Of a stretch of 64,000 nucleotides of DNA, positions 50,015 through 60,555 are shown piece by piece. A program made the position numbers and the translations under genes. Origin of the DNA: Warburgia ugandensis (lineage: Eukaryota; Streptophyta; Magnoliopsida; Canellales; Canellaceae); assembly GCA_035236585.1 (NCBI GenBank), contig CP141137.1, forward strand, positions 45,778,057 to 45,842,056. The letters are read 5' to 3'. The notes under the pieces were generated by a model. The model saw only the letters and a program-made list of their open reading frames with translations, was not told the origin of the DNA and made no database searches. How positions within the stretch are numbered: the stretch's first letter is position 1; the number at the start of each line of letters is the position of its first letter.

Positions 50015-51129
50015 CTTAAAACTCTACTTATTCAATTCCTATGCATTATTTCTCATTCCATGCCATGTTCAATCGTAAGAGCAAGAAAATAATAACAAAC
50101 AAAAGCTGAAAGAGAAAGCAAGTAAAATTATAAGAAGAAATTAAAATCTAATTCACCCATCTATAGGATATAAAAAGAAAAAGCCATAGCCAAAACTCTA
50201 CTTATTCATCATTTTCTATTGATTATTTTGGTAAAATATATTGTACTAGCACACATGCATGTCCACATGAGCACAATTAATAGATAACAATTATTTAAAA
50301 ATGAAGAGAACTTGCTTTTAGGGCTATATTATCTATGCTTTAGTAATTATAAGGTACATAATAAGGCTACAAATGGTATGGAATAAAATCACTATTCATG
50401 AATAATTTAATTTAGAGATTGTTGTAATTGTGACAGACCTCACACTAGATAAATATGCTAACCTACTAGAACAATCCTTGAGGATGCATAAATTATCACT
50501 TCTTATCTCATAGAAAGGTCACATGAGCATTCTAATGCATCTAATTTTTGCCTATGGTGAAAAACAAATACCCATATGTGGTCTTTCAAGCATCTAAATG
50601 CATTCACTAAATTTCATGATAGAGATGTTAAATTCTTTTGATAAGAAGCAACATTCAAAATATGCTTATTTGGAGCTGATGAAATATTGTCTTGTTTATA
50701 AACATGGTTTGAAGCTTAGATAGCAATCAAAAATAAGAATTTGACATCATTCATATTCTTTCTCAATATGATTTTAAAGCCAAGACAACATTCAGAAATA
50801 ATAATTAGAGCGGAGTGATTCACGTTCTTTGAGAATCATATCTATGATTTGAAAATGTCTTATTGAAAGATTACTCGTATTTCTTTTAACCATCCAATTA
50901 TGTATATTACCCAAGTTTACCAACAATAAAACCCCAAAATTGAATCCAAAACCTAAACTAAAATAGATATAAAAAAAACCCCAAATTCTACTGTAAAATG
51001 TAGATATGGTTAGGGAATCTTCTCCCATGCATTTTCTTTTAGGCTTTAGGAGGTTGAATAAGTCTAAAATTCTTCTAAAATGTGTTGAAATTGTAACCGT
51101 AAAAAGCTGCACTTGTAAATAGGTGGTGG

Positions 51130-51289
51130 AGGCATAGATTCCACACTGTCTTGGAGTTGCAGGATATTAGGAAGTCTTTACAATCAATCATTCATGGTTA
51201 GATAGTTTCTTTGTTGATCTCAGAAGTGGTATGATTCCAAGCAAAATGAGGAAAAGTTAGACTGGTTGGCTATATTTGGAATACCATTA
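51130..51289 (+). pseudogene. Possible LINE ORF1 piece, left of the copia insertion
   Basis: Plus-strand text before the copia element ends in a 67-bp block (51,220-51,286) that is repeated at 56,630-56,696 on the other side. There it continues into a coding-like stretch. I infer that the copia element inserted into one ORF, whose left part is here. Protein similarity is too weak to name a domain. Confidence 0.3.
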
Positions 51290-51700
51290 TATTGGAAGAG
51301 AATAGTATTTTACAAAAGTATGGGGAGGGCTTTAGAGGCTAAAAAAGGATTTACAAATGAAGAAGGGATTTGAAAGCTTGAAAGGAAGAGAAAGAGCTTG
51401 TATTGATTCTCAAATTTGGCTTGATACAACTTGTGACTAACCACCCCTATTTATACTAGTAGCACATCCTTAATCAACAGTTAGGATTATGCCAACACAC
51501 CATTTAATCTTGTGGTTACAATTTCTTATCTAGATGACTTTTCAAAATTATGCAGTTCTATTTTCAAAGCATGTAGATATTTCTAATTGACTTTTGTACC
51601 CTTCTAGAAGATGGACTTTCATCTATTCAATGTGAGCCTTCTAGAATATGGGCCATTACCCAATTAAGTTTGGCCCAAATCAAGTTTACATTTCCAATAT
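51290..51700 (-). repeat. 3' LTR of the copia element
   Basis: 411 bp. On the minus strand it starts TATTGGAAATG (expected TGTTGGAAATG) and ends CTTCCAATA. A TATAAATA-type box is readable as CTATTTATACTAG at about 51,448-51,460 on the plus strand. Confidence 0.85.
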
Positions 51701-51729
51701 CCTCCCTTAAACTTGATTTGTCATTCCAA

Positions 51730-53375
51730 GCAAGCTTCTCATCTTGATGAAGTTTTCAAACTTCAATGGCGTGAAAATATCAACTACTTGATCTTGAGAC
51801 TTCACATACTCCAATTGAACTTCCTTTCTTGTGACGCACTCTCTTATGTGCAATACCGCATATCAATGTGTTTGCTTCAGGCATGAAAGATTAAATTCTT
51901 TGCTAATGTCATCACTAATTTATTGTCAACATAGACCTCAGTTGGTTCTTCTTAAGGCATGCCAAATTCTTTTAACAATCCTCTTAATCACATTGCCTAA
52001 TAGATGCAAGATAGTAGTCACATACTCTACTACACAAGTAGAGACGGTGACTATTGGCTACTTTGATATCCAAGTAAAGGAGGTATCTCTCATGAAGAAC
52101 ACAAAGCCAGTTATGCTTTTCCATCATCTAAGTCTCCAGCCCAATTGCTATCATTGTATTCAATAAGTCTATAATCATTAGTATGAGAGTAAAAAAAATC
52201 AAATTTGATTGTACCTTTAATATATCGAAGAATTCTTTTTGCTATATTGAGATGAGTGGTTGTTGGTGTTTTGATATAGCCATTGACTAATCCAATAGCA
52301 TATAGAATATCGAGCCTCGTACAAGTCAAGTAGCGCAAGCTTTCAGCCAAGTTCTTAAAATTTGTTGCATCTACTCTTTCTCCTTCATCGTTCTTATACA
52401 ATTTGATTCCACACTTCATCAACGTACTAATGGGCTTGCAATTATCCATTTTGAACTTCTTGAGTAGTTCTTTTGAATAACCTTCTTGAGTGATGAAGAT
52501 GCCTTCTTCCTTTTGCTTTACTTCAATGTTAAGATAATATGACATGAGCCCAATATTAATTATCTCAAACTCCTTAATCATAGCCTTCTTGAATTCTTCA
52601 AACATGCTTAGATTGTTTTCAGTGAAGATCAAGTTGTCTACATACAAGCACACAATTACGATGTCTTCATCTTTGATCTTGATATACACTGCATGCTCAT
52701 GATGGCACCTTATGAAACTATTTTCTTGAAAATATTTATCTATCTGGCTATTCAATGCCCTTGGTGCTTGCTTTAACCCTTAGTGGGCCTTATTTAACTT
52801 GAGGACTTTGTCTTCATGTCCCTTTACTTGGTAGCCTAGTGGCTATTTGATGTAAACTTCTTCTTCAAGGAGTCCATTTAGGAAGGTAGACTTCACATCC
52901 ATTTGATGAACCTTCCATCCATTTTGAGCAACTAAACAAATTTTTAATATAATAGTTTCTAAGTGAACAATAGCAGCAAATACATTGTTATAGTCTATCC
53001 CAGCTCTTTGAGTATAGCCTTTCACAACTAATCTTGCCTTGTATCTTTCAATTTCTTATTTAGCATTTTTCTTTGCCTTGTATACCCACTTTACACCCAT
53101 CACATTGTGCCCTTTTGGTAGTGAAGCATGCTTCCATGTATCATTCTTCATGATTGCTTTGATCTCCTCGTCTATGGCATCTCTCCACCTTTTAGTTTGC
53201 ATAGCTTTTTGAAAACTCAATGGTTCATAATCTGCATAGAGGCAAAGTAGAATGAGATCTTCTTGCCTGTTGGCAACCTCATAGAGCTCTTGTAAGCTTC
53301 TTGTGAATGGTGTCCTTGGACTTGAACTTGAACTTAATGGTGATGAGTCTCCATAATTGCTTGCAATTGGCAAGG
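51730..53375 (-). pseudogene. Copia reverse transcriptase and RNase H, decayed
   Basis: In minus-strand order, RT begins near 53,230 with FQKAMQTKRWRDAIDEEIKA and HNVMGVKWVYKAKKNAK. It goes on with GYTQRAGIDYNNVFAAIVHL (53,025 on) and HQMDVKSTFLNGLLEEEVYI. After a stop comes the longest frame (52,755-52,111), with IVCLYVDNLIFT where YVDD is expected, then YLTCTRLDILYAI and the RNase H start YNDSNWAGDLDD. RNase H text continues to about 51,730 with KSTSGFVFF-like, STCVVEYV and DQVVDIFT phrases. The second catalytic Asp of RT is Asn, and stops break it into at least three pieces. The plus-strand frame 51,831-52,166 is a shadow. Confidence 0.85.
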
Positions 53376-53384
53376 TTGGTGGTG

Positions 53385-54545
53385 TAATGTTCTCTTATTG
53401 ATCTTCTCTTGTTTACTCCTTTCTTGGTTGCTTGCCTTCATTTTTAGGGAAGAAGTTATGACTTTCTTCGCGAATATTCCAATCCCATGAGCTTTCTTCA
53501 TCAAATTCTACATCTTGACTAAGAATAGTCTTCCCATTTGTTGGATTGTATAATTTATAGCCCTTCGAATTTGAATCATATCCAATGAAGACAAAATTTT
53601 CACTTTTATAATTGAGCTTGGTTCTTGCTTCGTCTAGCACATGTGTATAGGCTATGCTTCCAAATACCTTTAGATGAGATATCTCAGGCTTTCTTCTACT
53701 CCATGCTTCTTGTGGTGTCTTTCCTTGTACACTTCTTATTGGAAAACAATTGGACAAGTCGCACATATCACTGCTTTTGCACAAAACTCCTTTGGCATTT
53801 TCTTACTTTTTAGTATCCTTTCAGCCATGTCAAGAATGGTTCTATTCTTCCTTTTGGGGACTCCATTTTATTGGGGAGATCTTGGAACCTTTAATGGTCA
53901 ATGAATTCCATTCTCCACACAAAATTCTTAAAATGATTTTGAAGTGAATTCTCCTCCTCGATCAATTCTAAAGGCCTTGATCTTACATCCACTTTCTTTC
54001 TCCACTACAACTTTGAACTTCTTGAACGTTCCAAATACTTTTGATTTTTCCTTCAAGAAGTAGACCCATGTATTTATAAAAAAATCATCAATAAAGAGAA
54101 CAAAGTAGTTGCTTTTATCTAAAGAGCTCGGTTTGATTGGACCACGCACATCTGTATGTACGAGCTTGAGCAACTTCTGGGTTCTTGAATGTAACTTCTT
54201 AGGGAAGCTCTTTGTAAACTACTTCCCATGTAGGCATCCTTCACAGAATTGATCAGGATGACTGATAGAAGGTAATCCTCTCACCATCTCTTTCTTAGAC
54301 AGCAATTCAAGTCCTCCAAAGTTGAGGTGCCCAAATCTTAAATGCCAAAGCCAAGATGGATCTTGGAAACATGCCTTAAGACACTTGGCAACATTATTTT
54401 GAATGTTCAAAAAGAACATCCTCTTTCTTAACATTGGTACTTTTGCAATGAAATTATTTATATCATTTTTTTTTATAAAAACACAATAATCTTTCTCCAG
54501 AAGTTGTCCTAAGCTCAAAATATTATTTTTCATGTTGAGCACTTA
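53385..54545 (-). pseudogene. Copia integrase, decayed
   Basis: The minus strand shows the GAG-pre-integrase zinc region (54,542-54,219) with LWHLRFGHLNF and CEGCLHGK, an HHCC finger. The core follows (54,173-53,928) with LVHTDVRGPIKP and RIDRGGEFTSKSF, carrying the first two acidic residues. The third catalytic Glu region reads NGVPKRKNRTILDMAE near 53,850, where V(V)ERKNRT is usual: Glu has become Lys and a stop precedes it. The C-terminal part (53,784-53,413) has VFGSIAYTHVLDEARTKLN and FVFIGYDSNSKGYKLYNP. In a live element it inserts cDNA into the genome. Confidence 0.85.
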
Positions 54546-55044
54546 ATAAACATTTGAAATAAATTGATATCCTCCGTTCTTTAAGTGGATCAAGATGTTA
54601 CCTTTGCCTTTTACTACTATCTTTAATTCATCACTGAAGGAGACATTGTTGCTCACTGTATCATCAAGGTCCACAAACATGCTTCTTTTTCCACACATGT
54701 AGTTGCTTACACTACTATCAAGATAGCATGTGTTTTCTTGGCTTCCTTCATTATTCTTCTATGCCAATAGGAGGGTACCTTCTTGGATCTTCCCTTCTAC
54801 GAAATTGGCATTTTCTTCAACTTTGTTTTTAGGGGCTTTGTATTTTGAGACATAATGTTCAAATTTTTGACAATTATAACATTTAACTTGAGATTTGTCA
54901 TACCTTGTTCTTGAGTTGCCTCTTCCATAACCTCTTCTTGAGCTTTCTCTTCTCTCTTCATTACTATTGTTGTTGCTGAAGCCTCCTCTTCCATATCCAT
55001 GGCTTTGTCCTTGGCCATGACCTCTTCCTCGTTGACCTACCTAA
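54546..55044 (-). pseudogene. Copia Gag zinc-knuckle and protease relic
   Basis: Minus strand from 55,040: an Arg/Gly-rich stretch (GQRGRGHGQGQSHGYG), then the knuckle CYNCQKFEHYVSKYK, where the last Cys of CX2CX4HX4C is Tyr. The protease region follows with LDSSVSNYMCGKRSMF. The usual active site is LDTGASNHMCG or similar, so the D-T/S-G triad reads D-S-S. Both changes argue against function. It continues directly into the pre-integrase region. Confidence 0.75.
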
Positions 55045-55500
55045 TCTCTCTTTATTCTGGCACATAAATATAGAGATCAAAGAGATTATGGTAGATCACG
55101 TTCACCAAGAAATTCTCCAAAATTGGATGTTGGTCTATTTAAGATTGTTCCTTTTAATCGTAATAAAAAATCTTTTCTTATTAATAGTTTCTTTTCCAAA
55201 CAAATTGAAGAAGCTAATGAATCAAACTAATCCTTGGCCATTAAGTTTCCAAATCTAGGACCAATTGATAACTTGTGGGGGCTAGATGTTCTTTTTGTGG
55301 AAAGCATAGGCTGATTTAGCAATGTAGTTTCCATTAGGACTATGGGTCCAAATGATAGAGTCAGTCAAATTGGACATGATTTAAATGGTAATGCCACAAA
55401 TGAGATCTTTAATCTCACTGGGTATACACTTATAGACTCTGTTCCTATTTCATGAGCTATCCTTAATGGTGTCACTTGTTTTCAGGGAGAGGTCTCTATG
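55045..55500 (-). mobile_element. LINE 3' fragment nested in copia gag
   Basis: Between the copia Gag N-terminal part and its zinc knuckle the minus strand reads IYKCIPSEIKDLI-like sequence, then LTDSIIWTHSPNGNYIAKSA (about 55,366-55,307). It continues IWKL near 55,255. This is the pattern of the zinc-binding domain after RT in plant LINEs (DxIIWxxSxNGxYxVKSxY ... IWKL). It is absent from normal copia Gag, so it is a 5'-truncated LINE insertion. No tail or TSD was defined. Confidence 0.5.
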
Positions 55501-56170
55501 GTCAATTCCTTTTATTTTCAAAACCCTCTTGCTTTGAGTTGAGTGGCATCTCGATAAGTTCCTCCTCAATTTCTTCTTTCCTTTTATATTTTTCTTCATA
55601 AGTTTATAATGAGCCCATGAGTTGCTCTATAGTCATTTCTTCTAGATTCTTTGTTTCTTTATATGTTATAATAATCTGGATGAATTTTGAATCTAAGGAG
55701 TGTAATATCTTCTCTATTGTCCTCACATCATCTAACTTCTCGCCATTTCTTTTTAATTGATTAGAAATGGCTAAACTCTAGAAAAGTAATAAAAAATAGT
55801 CTCACCTTTATTTATTTGCAAAGATTCAAATTCTCGTCTTAATGTTTGAAGATATACCTTTTTTACTTGCTTGGTTCTCCTATAAGATGTCTCAAATTTC
55901 TACCATGCTTCCTTTACTGATGTTGTGCCTAAAATCTTCTCAAAGGCATCTTCATCAAAAGTTTAATAGATGAAGTAGAGAGCCTTCCTATCTCTCTTTA
56001 TTGAATCCTTCAAACTATCCCTTTGGGTTTGGGATAGAGTAGTATCATCTTCATGTTCATTATAGCCTTTTACTCTAATGTCCCACACGTCTTGTGTCTA
56101 AGGAGAGCCTTCATCTTGATGCTCCAATTATCATAGCTGTTCTTGTTGAGTATAGGAACTGGGAAGGGAA
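55501..56170 (-). pseudogene. Copia Gag N-terminal region, decayed
   Basis: From 56,170 the minus strand reads MVPFPVPILNKNSYDNWSIK (NYDNWSIQMKALLG is typical), DEDAFEKILGTTSVKEAWxK, KKVYLQTLRREFESLQI and TIFYYFSRV, the order of the copia UBN2-type Gag domain. Several stops and frameshifts interrupt it. It starts just after the primer site at 56,211-56,221. Confidence 0.8.
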
Positions 56171-56210
56171 CCATGCCACTACTAGTCATAACTCTTAAAG
56201 GATCTTGTAG

Positions 56211-56221
56211 CTCTAATACCA
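56211..56221 (-). other. Copia primer-binding site
   Basis: CTCTAATACCA on the plus strand, TGGTATTAGAG on the minus strand, one change from the initiator tRNA-Met complement TGGTATCAGAG. It adjoins the inner edge of the 5' LTR. Confidence 0.75.
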
Positions 56222-56224
56222 CTT

Positions 56225-56629
56225 TGTTGGAAGAGGACAATATTTTATAAAGGTATGAGAAAGGCTTTAGAGGCTAGAAAAGGATTTACAAATGAAGAAG
56301 GAACTTGAAGGCTTGAGAGGAAGAGAGAGCTTATATTGATTCTCAAATTTGGCTTGATACAACTTATGACTAACAACCACTATTTATACTAGTAGAACCT
56401 TCTTAACCAATATTTAGGGTTGTGCCAACACACCTTTTAATCTTGTGGTTATAATTTGTTATCCAAATGACTCTTCAAAAATATCTAATCCTATTTTCAA
56501 AGTATGAAGACATTTCTAATTGACCTTTGTAACAACATTTTCTAAAAAGTAGGCTTTCTGGAAGATGGCCTTTTATGTATTTAATGTGAGCCTTCTAGAA
56601 TATCGTCCCTTATCCAATTAAGTTTGGCC
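56225..56629 (-). repeat. 5' LTR of the copia element, truncated at its outer end
   Basis: It matches the 3' LTR from TGTTGGAAGAG to CCAATTAAGTTTGGCC. It then stops about 30 bp short and joins a 67-bp copy of the left flank. It also carries an extra segment near 56,530-56,570 (AACAACATTTTCTAAAAAGT) not in the partner. Confidence 0.8.
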
Positions 56630-56697
56630 TCATAAGTGGTATGATTCCAAGAAAAATGAGAAAAAGTTATACTAGCTGGCTATATTTGGAATACCAA

Positions 56698-57300
56698 TAG
56701 ACTAAACGATAGATACAACTTTTCATTGGATTGCTTTTACTTGGGAAAAGTGATGATGAAGGAAGCCTCTTGTGCATTTGCAAACTCCATAGTTGAAGGT
56801 TTGGTTTGGATTAAATTAAACAAAATCACTTCAAATGTTTCCATAATGAAAGTTGAGTCTAACAGGAAATGTTTTAAAGTGACCATCTCTATTAAGTCTT
56901 CATGGTTAGTGTCAGAAACTCCAGTACTTTCCCCAGATCGCTCAAGTATTGCTTCATTGAAAGATACATATTAGGTTTTAGAAGAATGTAATCCCTTGCC
57001 ATTGGATATTTGACGACCATTCTTCTGGTTGGTGAATGGCAATCCTTAGAAATAATAAGTAGTGCTAATGATAATGATAATGGTGCTCATAAATCATCCA
57101 ATGATGGAATGAATTCAAATTCTATTGAAGCAAGGATGGGATGCCATAATGGTGTCTATTCTAACCATCGGATGTGCTTAATCCTTCATTCTAGGTTACC
57201 TGCTCTCTTTGTTGATCTCCACCAACTAGTAAGAAGTAAATGAAGAGTGTAGGAGACTATTTCTATATACAGAGAAGATATTAATAAGATTATACAAAAC
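56698..57300 (+). pseudogene. LINE ORF1-like coding remnant (unconfirmed)
   Basis: Open plus-strand stretches at 56,726-56,974 and 57,010-57,243 read LDCFYLGKVMMKEASCAFAN, SIKSSWLVSETPVLSP and, later, an Asn/Ser-rich low-complexity part. Codon-like continuity crosses the 67-bp repeat from the copia flank. I infer the remains of ORF1 of the LINE whose endonuclease is at 61.67 kb, because it has the same strand and lies upstream. I do not recognise a specific domain, and a host gene fragment is possible. Confidence 0.3.
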
Positions 57301-57324
57301 ATGTGATTTTTCTGAGGAGCGTGT

Positions 57325-58130
57325 TAACAAGTTCAGTTTTTAATCAATGGGGAATGGTGCACATGGTTGCTTGTGGAATCTCTTGATGTGATCTTGAATT
57401 GCCATAGGGACACTTCTGTCTCCGAACTTGCTTCAGCTTTTGGTTGACCCTTCCATTTGACAAAATACTTGATGTGAGGGGGTCTACATTTTCGGGGTAC
57501 CTCTCAATCAACAAGTATTTCTTCCACATTCTTATTCAAGAAAGTGGTTACAATGGGTAGTGCTCGGTGGGATTGGTTCCTACTAAGGTCCTCCACATCC
57601 GCTCGATATGGTTTCAAGTTACATGGAAGATTGGATGGATCTTCATTCTTGGTGGTAGTTCCAATCAATAAGAAGCTTTTCCTATCCTCTTCAAGGTGAG
57701 GAATAGCCCTTCATACTTCCTTAGTATTCCTTTGTGTAAGGGTCTCGTAGCCTTATACTGTGTTGGTAGGAGTTAAAGTATGACGAGATGTCCTTCTTGG
57801 AACTCTAGTGGGAGTCATCTCTTATCATCCCACTTTTTCATCTTTGTGGAGGCTTTCTATAGGGAAGCACGAGCTAGGTCTTGTTATTCATGCCACCCTT
57901 TGGCAAACTTATAAGCTATTGGACTACGTGCTATATAGCCTATTGCTAGAGTGTTGGGCGTTGAAGGTTGTTGTCTAGTTGCAAGTTCGAATGAACTTCA
58001 TCCTGTGGATTCAGACCGTTGTAAGTTAAAAGAGAATTGGATGATGTCTAGTAGTTTAGCCCAATCTCGTTGGTTGGAACTCTCGTAGTATCTTAAATAT
58101 AACTCTAGTAAGGCATTTACCCTCACAATT
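57325..58130 (-). pseudogene. Chromovirus integrase C-terminus and chromodomain relic
   Basis: From 58,130 the minus strand reads SSNQRDWAKLLDIIQFSFNL (usual: NQxDWxxLLxxAQFxYN), then ELATRQQPSTPNTL, AYKFAKGWHEQQDLARASL, GILRKYEGLFLTLKRIGKAS and ELPPRMKIHPIFHV. These are the C-terminal integrase motifs of plant Ty3 chromoviruses. A chromodomain follows at about 57,480-57,370 with KYFVKWKGQPKAEASSE and SLWQF (aromatic cage-type residues). Chromodomains steer integration toward marked chromatin. It is broken by stops and truncated upstream at 58,130, where an LTR begins. Confidence 0.75.
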
Positions 58131-60548
58131 CAGCCTTCAACCCCCACTATCACTTGCTAGGGCTACACTCATTCACCCTCTAGAGCAATGAGAGAACTCA
58201 AGAATGAGACCTACTCAAAGAGAACCTATTATTCTTCACTTGAGTAATCTAATCTACTTACAAATGAGGAGCTTACCCCCATTTATAGTTGTTTCCCTCC
58301 ATCCACCTCCTCAATGGATGGTTCAGATTATTACATGGTCAACCATCTAATGATTAAGGACTACTTTAGAATTCTCTCTAGAACTCTCTACATAAATATC
58401 TAAGCTTTCCTCTTTCTAGATATTGTCAAAGACTCTTCCAAAAACTAAACCTTCTAGAATTAGGCCTTGATCTATAGACCTTCAACACCCTTAGGCCATG
58501 TCCATGAGCTAAGTAAGCCTCCCTTAGAGTCTGTGGGCCTTCATCTCAGACCTTGTAACATATTTTCATGACATTCTCCCCCACCTGATAATGTTGATGC
58601 CCTCGTTGACACATCTCCATTAGTGTTGCAAACTTCAACCTTTGACGTCTCTTATGTGGCCTCATGCTCCTTGGATAATGTCTTGCCTCATTCTTCCCCT
58701 TACCCCATTAACATCTAGCCATTTTTGTGCTTTGCGGGGAACTTCTTTACACTCCTCAATGTATGGGCATTCTTGCCCCCATATTTACCTTTGCATAATT
58801 GGGAATCGAAAAGCCTCTTGCGCCTTAGTGCAACTACCCATTGGATGGTCCAAATTATTACATGTGCCAACCATTTAATGGTTGAGGACTACTATAGAAT
58901 TCTCTCTAGAACTCTCTACATAAATATTTAAGATTTCCTTTTTCTATATATTTACAAGGACTCTTCCAGAAACTAGGCCTTCTAGAATCAAGCCTTATTC
59001 CATGGATCTTCAACAACTAGCCTATGTCCTTCAAGCTATGTCCATGAGCTAAATAGGCCTTCCTTAGAGCCTATAGGCCTTGGTTGTGGGTCTTGCAATA
59101 CAAGTCTATGACATTCTCCCCTACCTAATAATATCGATGCCCTTGTCAACACATCTCCCTCAATGTCATGAACTTCAACCTTGGTGCATCCTATGTTACT
59201 CCATAATCTTTATGAGATGCCATTCCCTCCCTTACACTTTGGCATCCAGCCACACCTGTGCTATTTGGGGACCTTCTTTATCCTCTTCAATGTAGTGGCA
59301 TCCTTGCCCCCATGTGCACCCTTGCACAAATGTGAGTTGTTACGCTTCTTGTGCCCTTAAGTTACTACCCTTTGCTATTGTGCTTCTTGCACCTTAGTGT
59401 AGTAGTTAGAAGCCGTCGTGCCATCTGCACTTCTCTGCTTTATCTTATTCCATATGGAGTCTTCCCATTGTGGCACACACCCCTTTGGGCCAACAACTAT
59501 GTCAACACTCTTGTTTATCACCAATTTCTTCTGAGACTCATCAGACTTAAGCAACCTTGCAGCACCTAGGCCTGGTAAGCCCAGCTATGCCATCTTCACA
59601 CTTGTTGTGGATTCTCTTGCTAGCTCCATATCCTCTAACCTAGCCACTTCCTCTTATGGACTGGTCATCTCGCCTTTCACATGCACTCCCCTCTATTTGT
59701 GGTCTTAGCATCCATAACCTTAGACATATTAACCATTCTTTACATGTCATCTTTGAGGCTTTTCAAGGCATCAATGAATGTACTCGACTTATTCAAACAA
59801 GTAGACAGAGTTTGTCTGAACTTACCAAGCTGAGCATCCAAAGTAGAAAGTCAAGCATCCAAAGCCAACTTCCACGCTGGGTCTCTAGACTTCTCCCACC
59901 TTGACTTTTGTTGAACCTCTACTGGCATGATAGTCACTCTTGACTCACTTTCCATGATGTTGCCATAAGATTTCCCCTACACTCGATAAGCAACACCCAC
60001 TTCGACTTGCTTTGATGCCACTTGTCACGAGGAAATAGTTTCACCTTTGCTAAACTCATACGACCCTTGTGTGCAACTCCCTTGCTAGGCACAAGTCAGC
60101 CTTCAACCCCGACTCTCACTTGCTAGAGCTACACTCACTCACCCTCTAGTGCAATGAGAGAACTCAAGAATGAGACCTACTCAAAGAGAACTTATTATTC
60201 TTCACTTGAGTAATCTAATCTACTTACAAATGAGGAGCTTACCCTTATTTATAGTTGTTCCCCTCCATCCCCTCAATGAATGGTCCAGATTATTACATGT
60301 GTCAACTATCTAATGGTTGAGGACTACTCTAGAATTCTCTTTAGAACTCTGTACATAAATATTTAAGCTTTCTTCTTTCTAGATATTTACATGGACTCTT
60401 TCGAAAACCTAGCCTTCTAGAATTAGGCCTTGTTCCATGGATCTTCAACAATGGGCCTAAGTCCTTCAAGCTATGCCCATGAGCTAAATAGGCCTTCCTT
60501 AGAGCTAGTAGGCCTTGGTCATGGGCATTGTAATGTAAGTCCGTGACA
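58131..60548 (-). mobile_element. Rearranged LTR element with three LTR copies, minus orientation
   Basis: Reading leftward: a complete 5' LTR (60,548-60,023), a primer site TGGCATCAAAGC (60,020-60,009), then an internal region (60,008-59,127). A polypurine tract AGGTAGGGGAGAA (59,126-59,114) and a partial LTR (59,113 to about 58,838) follow. A second internal 3' stretch (about 58,837-58,587), another tract AGGTGGGGGAGAA (58,586-58,574) and a last LTR (58,573-58,131, truncated) complete it. LTR ends TGTCACG...CGTGACA are inverted. The internal part holds only a Gag N-terminal-like coiled-coil relic (about 59,930-59,650, LALDARLSTLDAQLGKFRQT). The LTR-body-LTR-body-LTR form suggests unequal recombination. 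Confidence 0.7.
60023..60548 (-). repeat. Complete LTR (526 bp) of the three-LTR element
   Basis: Minus-strand start TGTCACGGACTTACA and end TTTCCTCGTGACA. It contains a TATA-type box (AACTATAAATAAG, plus 60,246-60,258 reversed) and a leader with GTGAGTGAGTGTAGC. It is used to define the other LTR copies at 58,131-58,573, 58,838-59,113 and 60,556-61,062. Confidence 0.75.
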
Positions 60549-60555
60549 TTCACAA

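Larger units (their letters stand above)
45301..51129. other. Unassigned AT-rich DNA with simple repeats; no gene supported
   Basis: No Pol domains or paired LTRs were found. On the minus strand, 48,740-48,430 looks like an LTR leader: a CT-rich stretch, then GAAAAGCTCAAAGGTGAAGA and a splice-donor-like AGGTGAGG. A TGTAATGC / GCATTACA end lies at 47,631, so part of an old minus-strand LTR is possible between 47.6 and 49.2 kb. Simple repeats here are listed separately. Confidence 0.45.
51290..56629 (-). mobile_element. Ty1-copia LTR retrotransposon, decayed, minus orientation
   Basis: LTRs at 51,290-51,700 (3') and 56,225-56,629 (5') flank a Gag-PR-IN-RT-RNase H set in copia order on the minus strand. 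A primer site TGGTATTAGAG (56,211-56,221) and a polypurine tract TAAGGGAGGA (51,701-51,710) are in place. LTRs share GATTCTCAAATTTGGCTTGA, TATTTATACTAGTAG and GAGCCTTCTAGAATAT. The 5' LTR lacks its first roughly 30 bp. Every domain has stops or frameshifts, so the element is dead. Motif wording fits the Tork/TNT-type copia lineages. A LINE fragment sits inside gag. Confidence 0.88.

Noticed and set aside
51831-52166. Plus-strand 111-codon ORF
   Set aside because: Antisense shadow of the copia RNase H region on the minus strand.
59656-59904. Plus-strand 82-codon ORF
   Set aside because: Opposite strand to the Gag N-terminal-like coiled-coil relic of the minus-oriented element.
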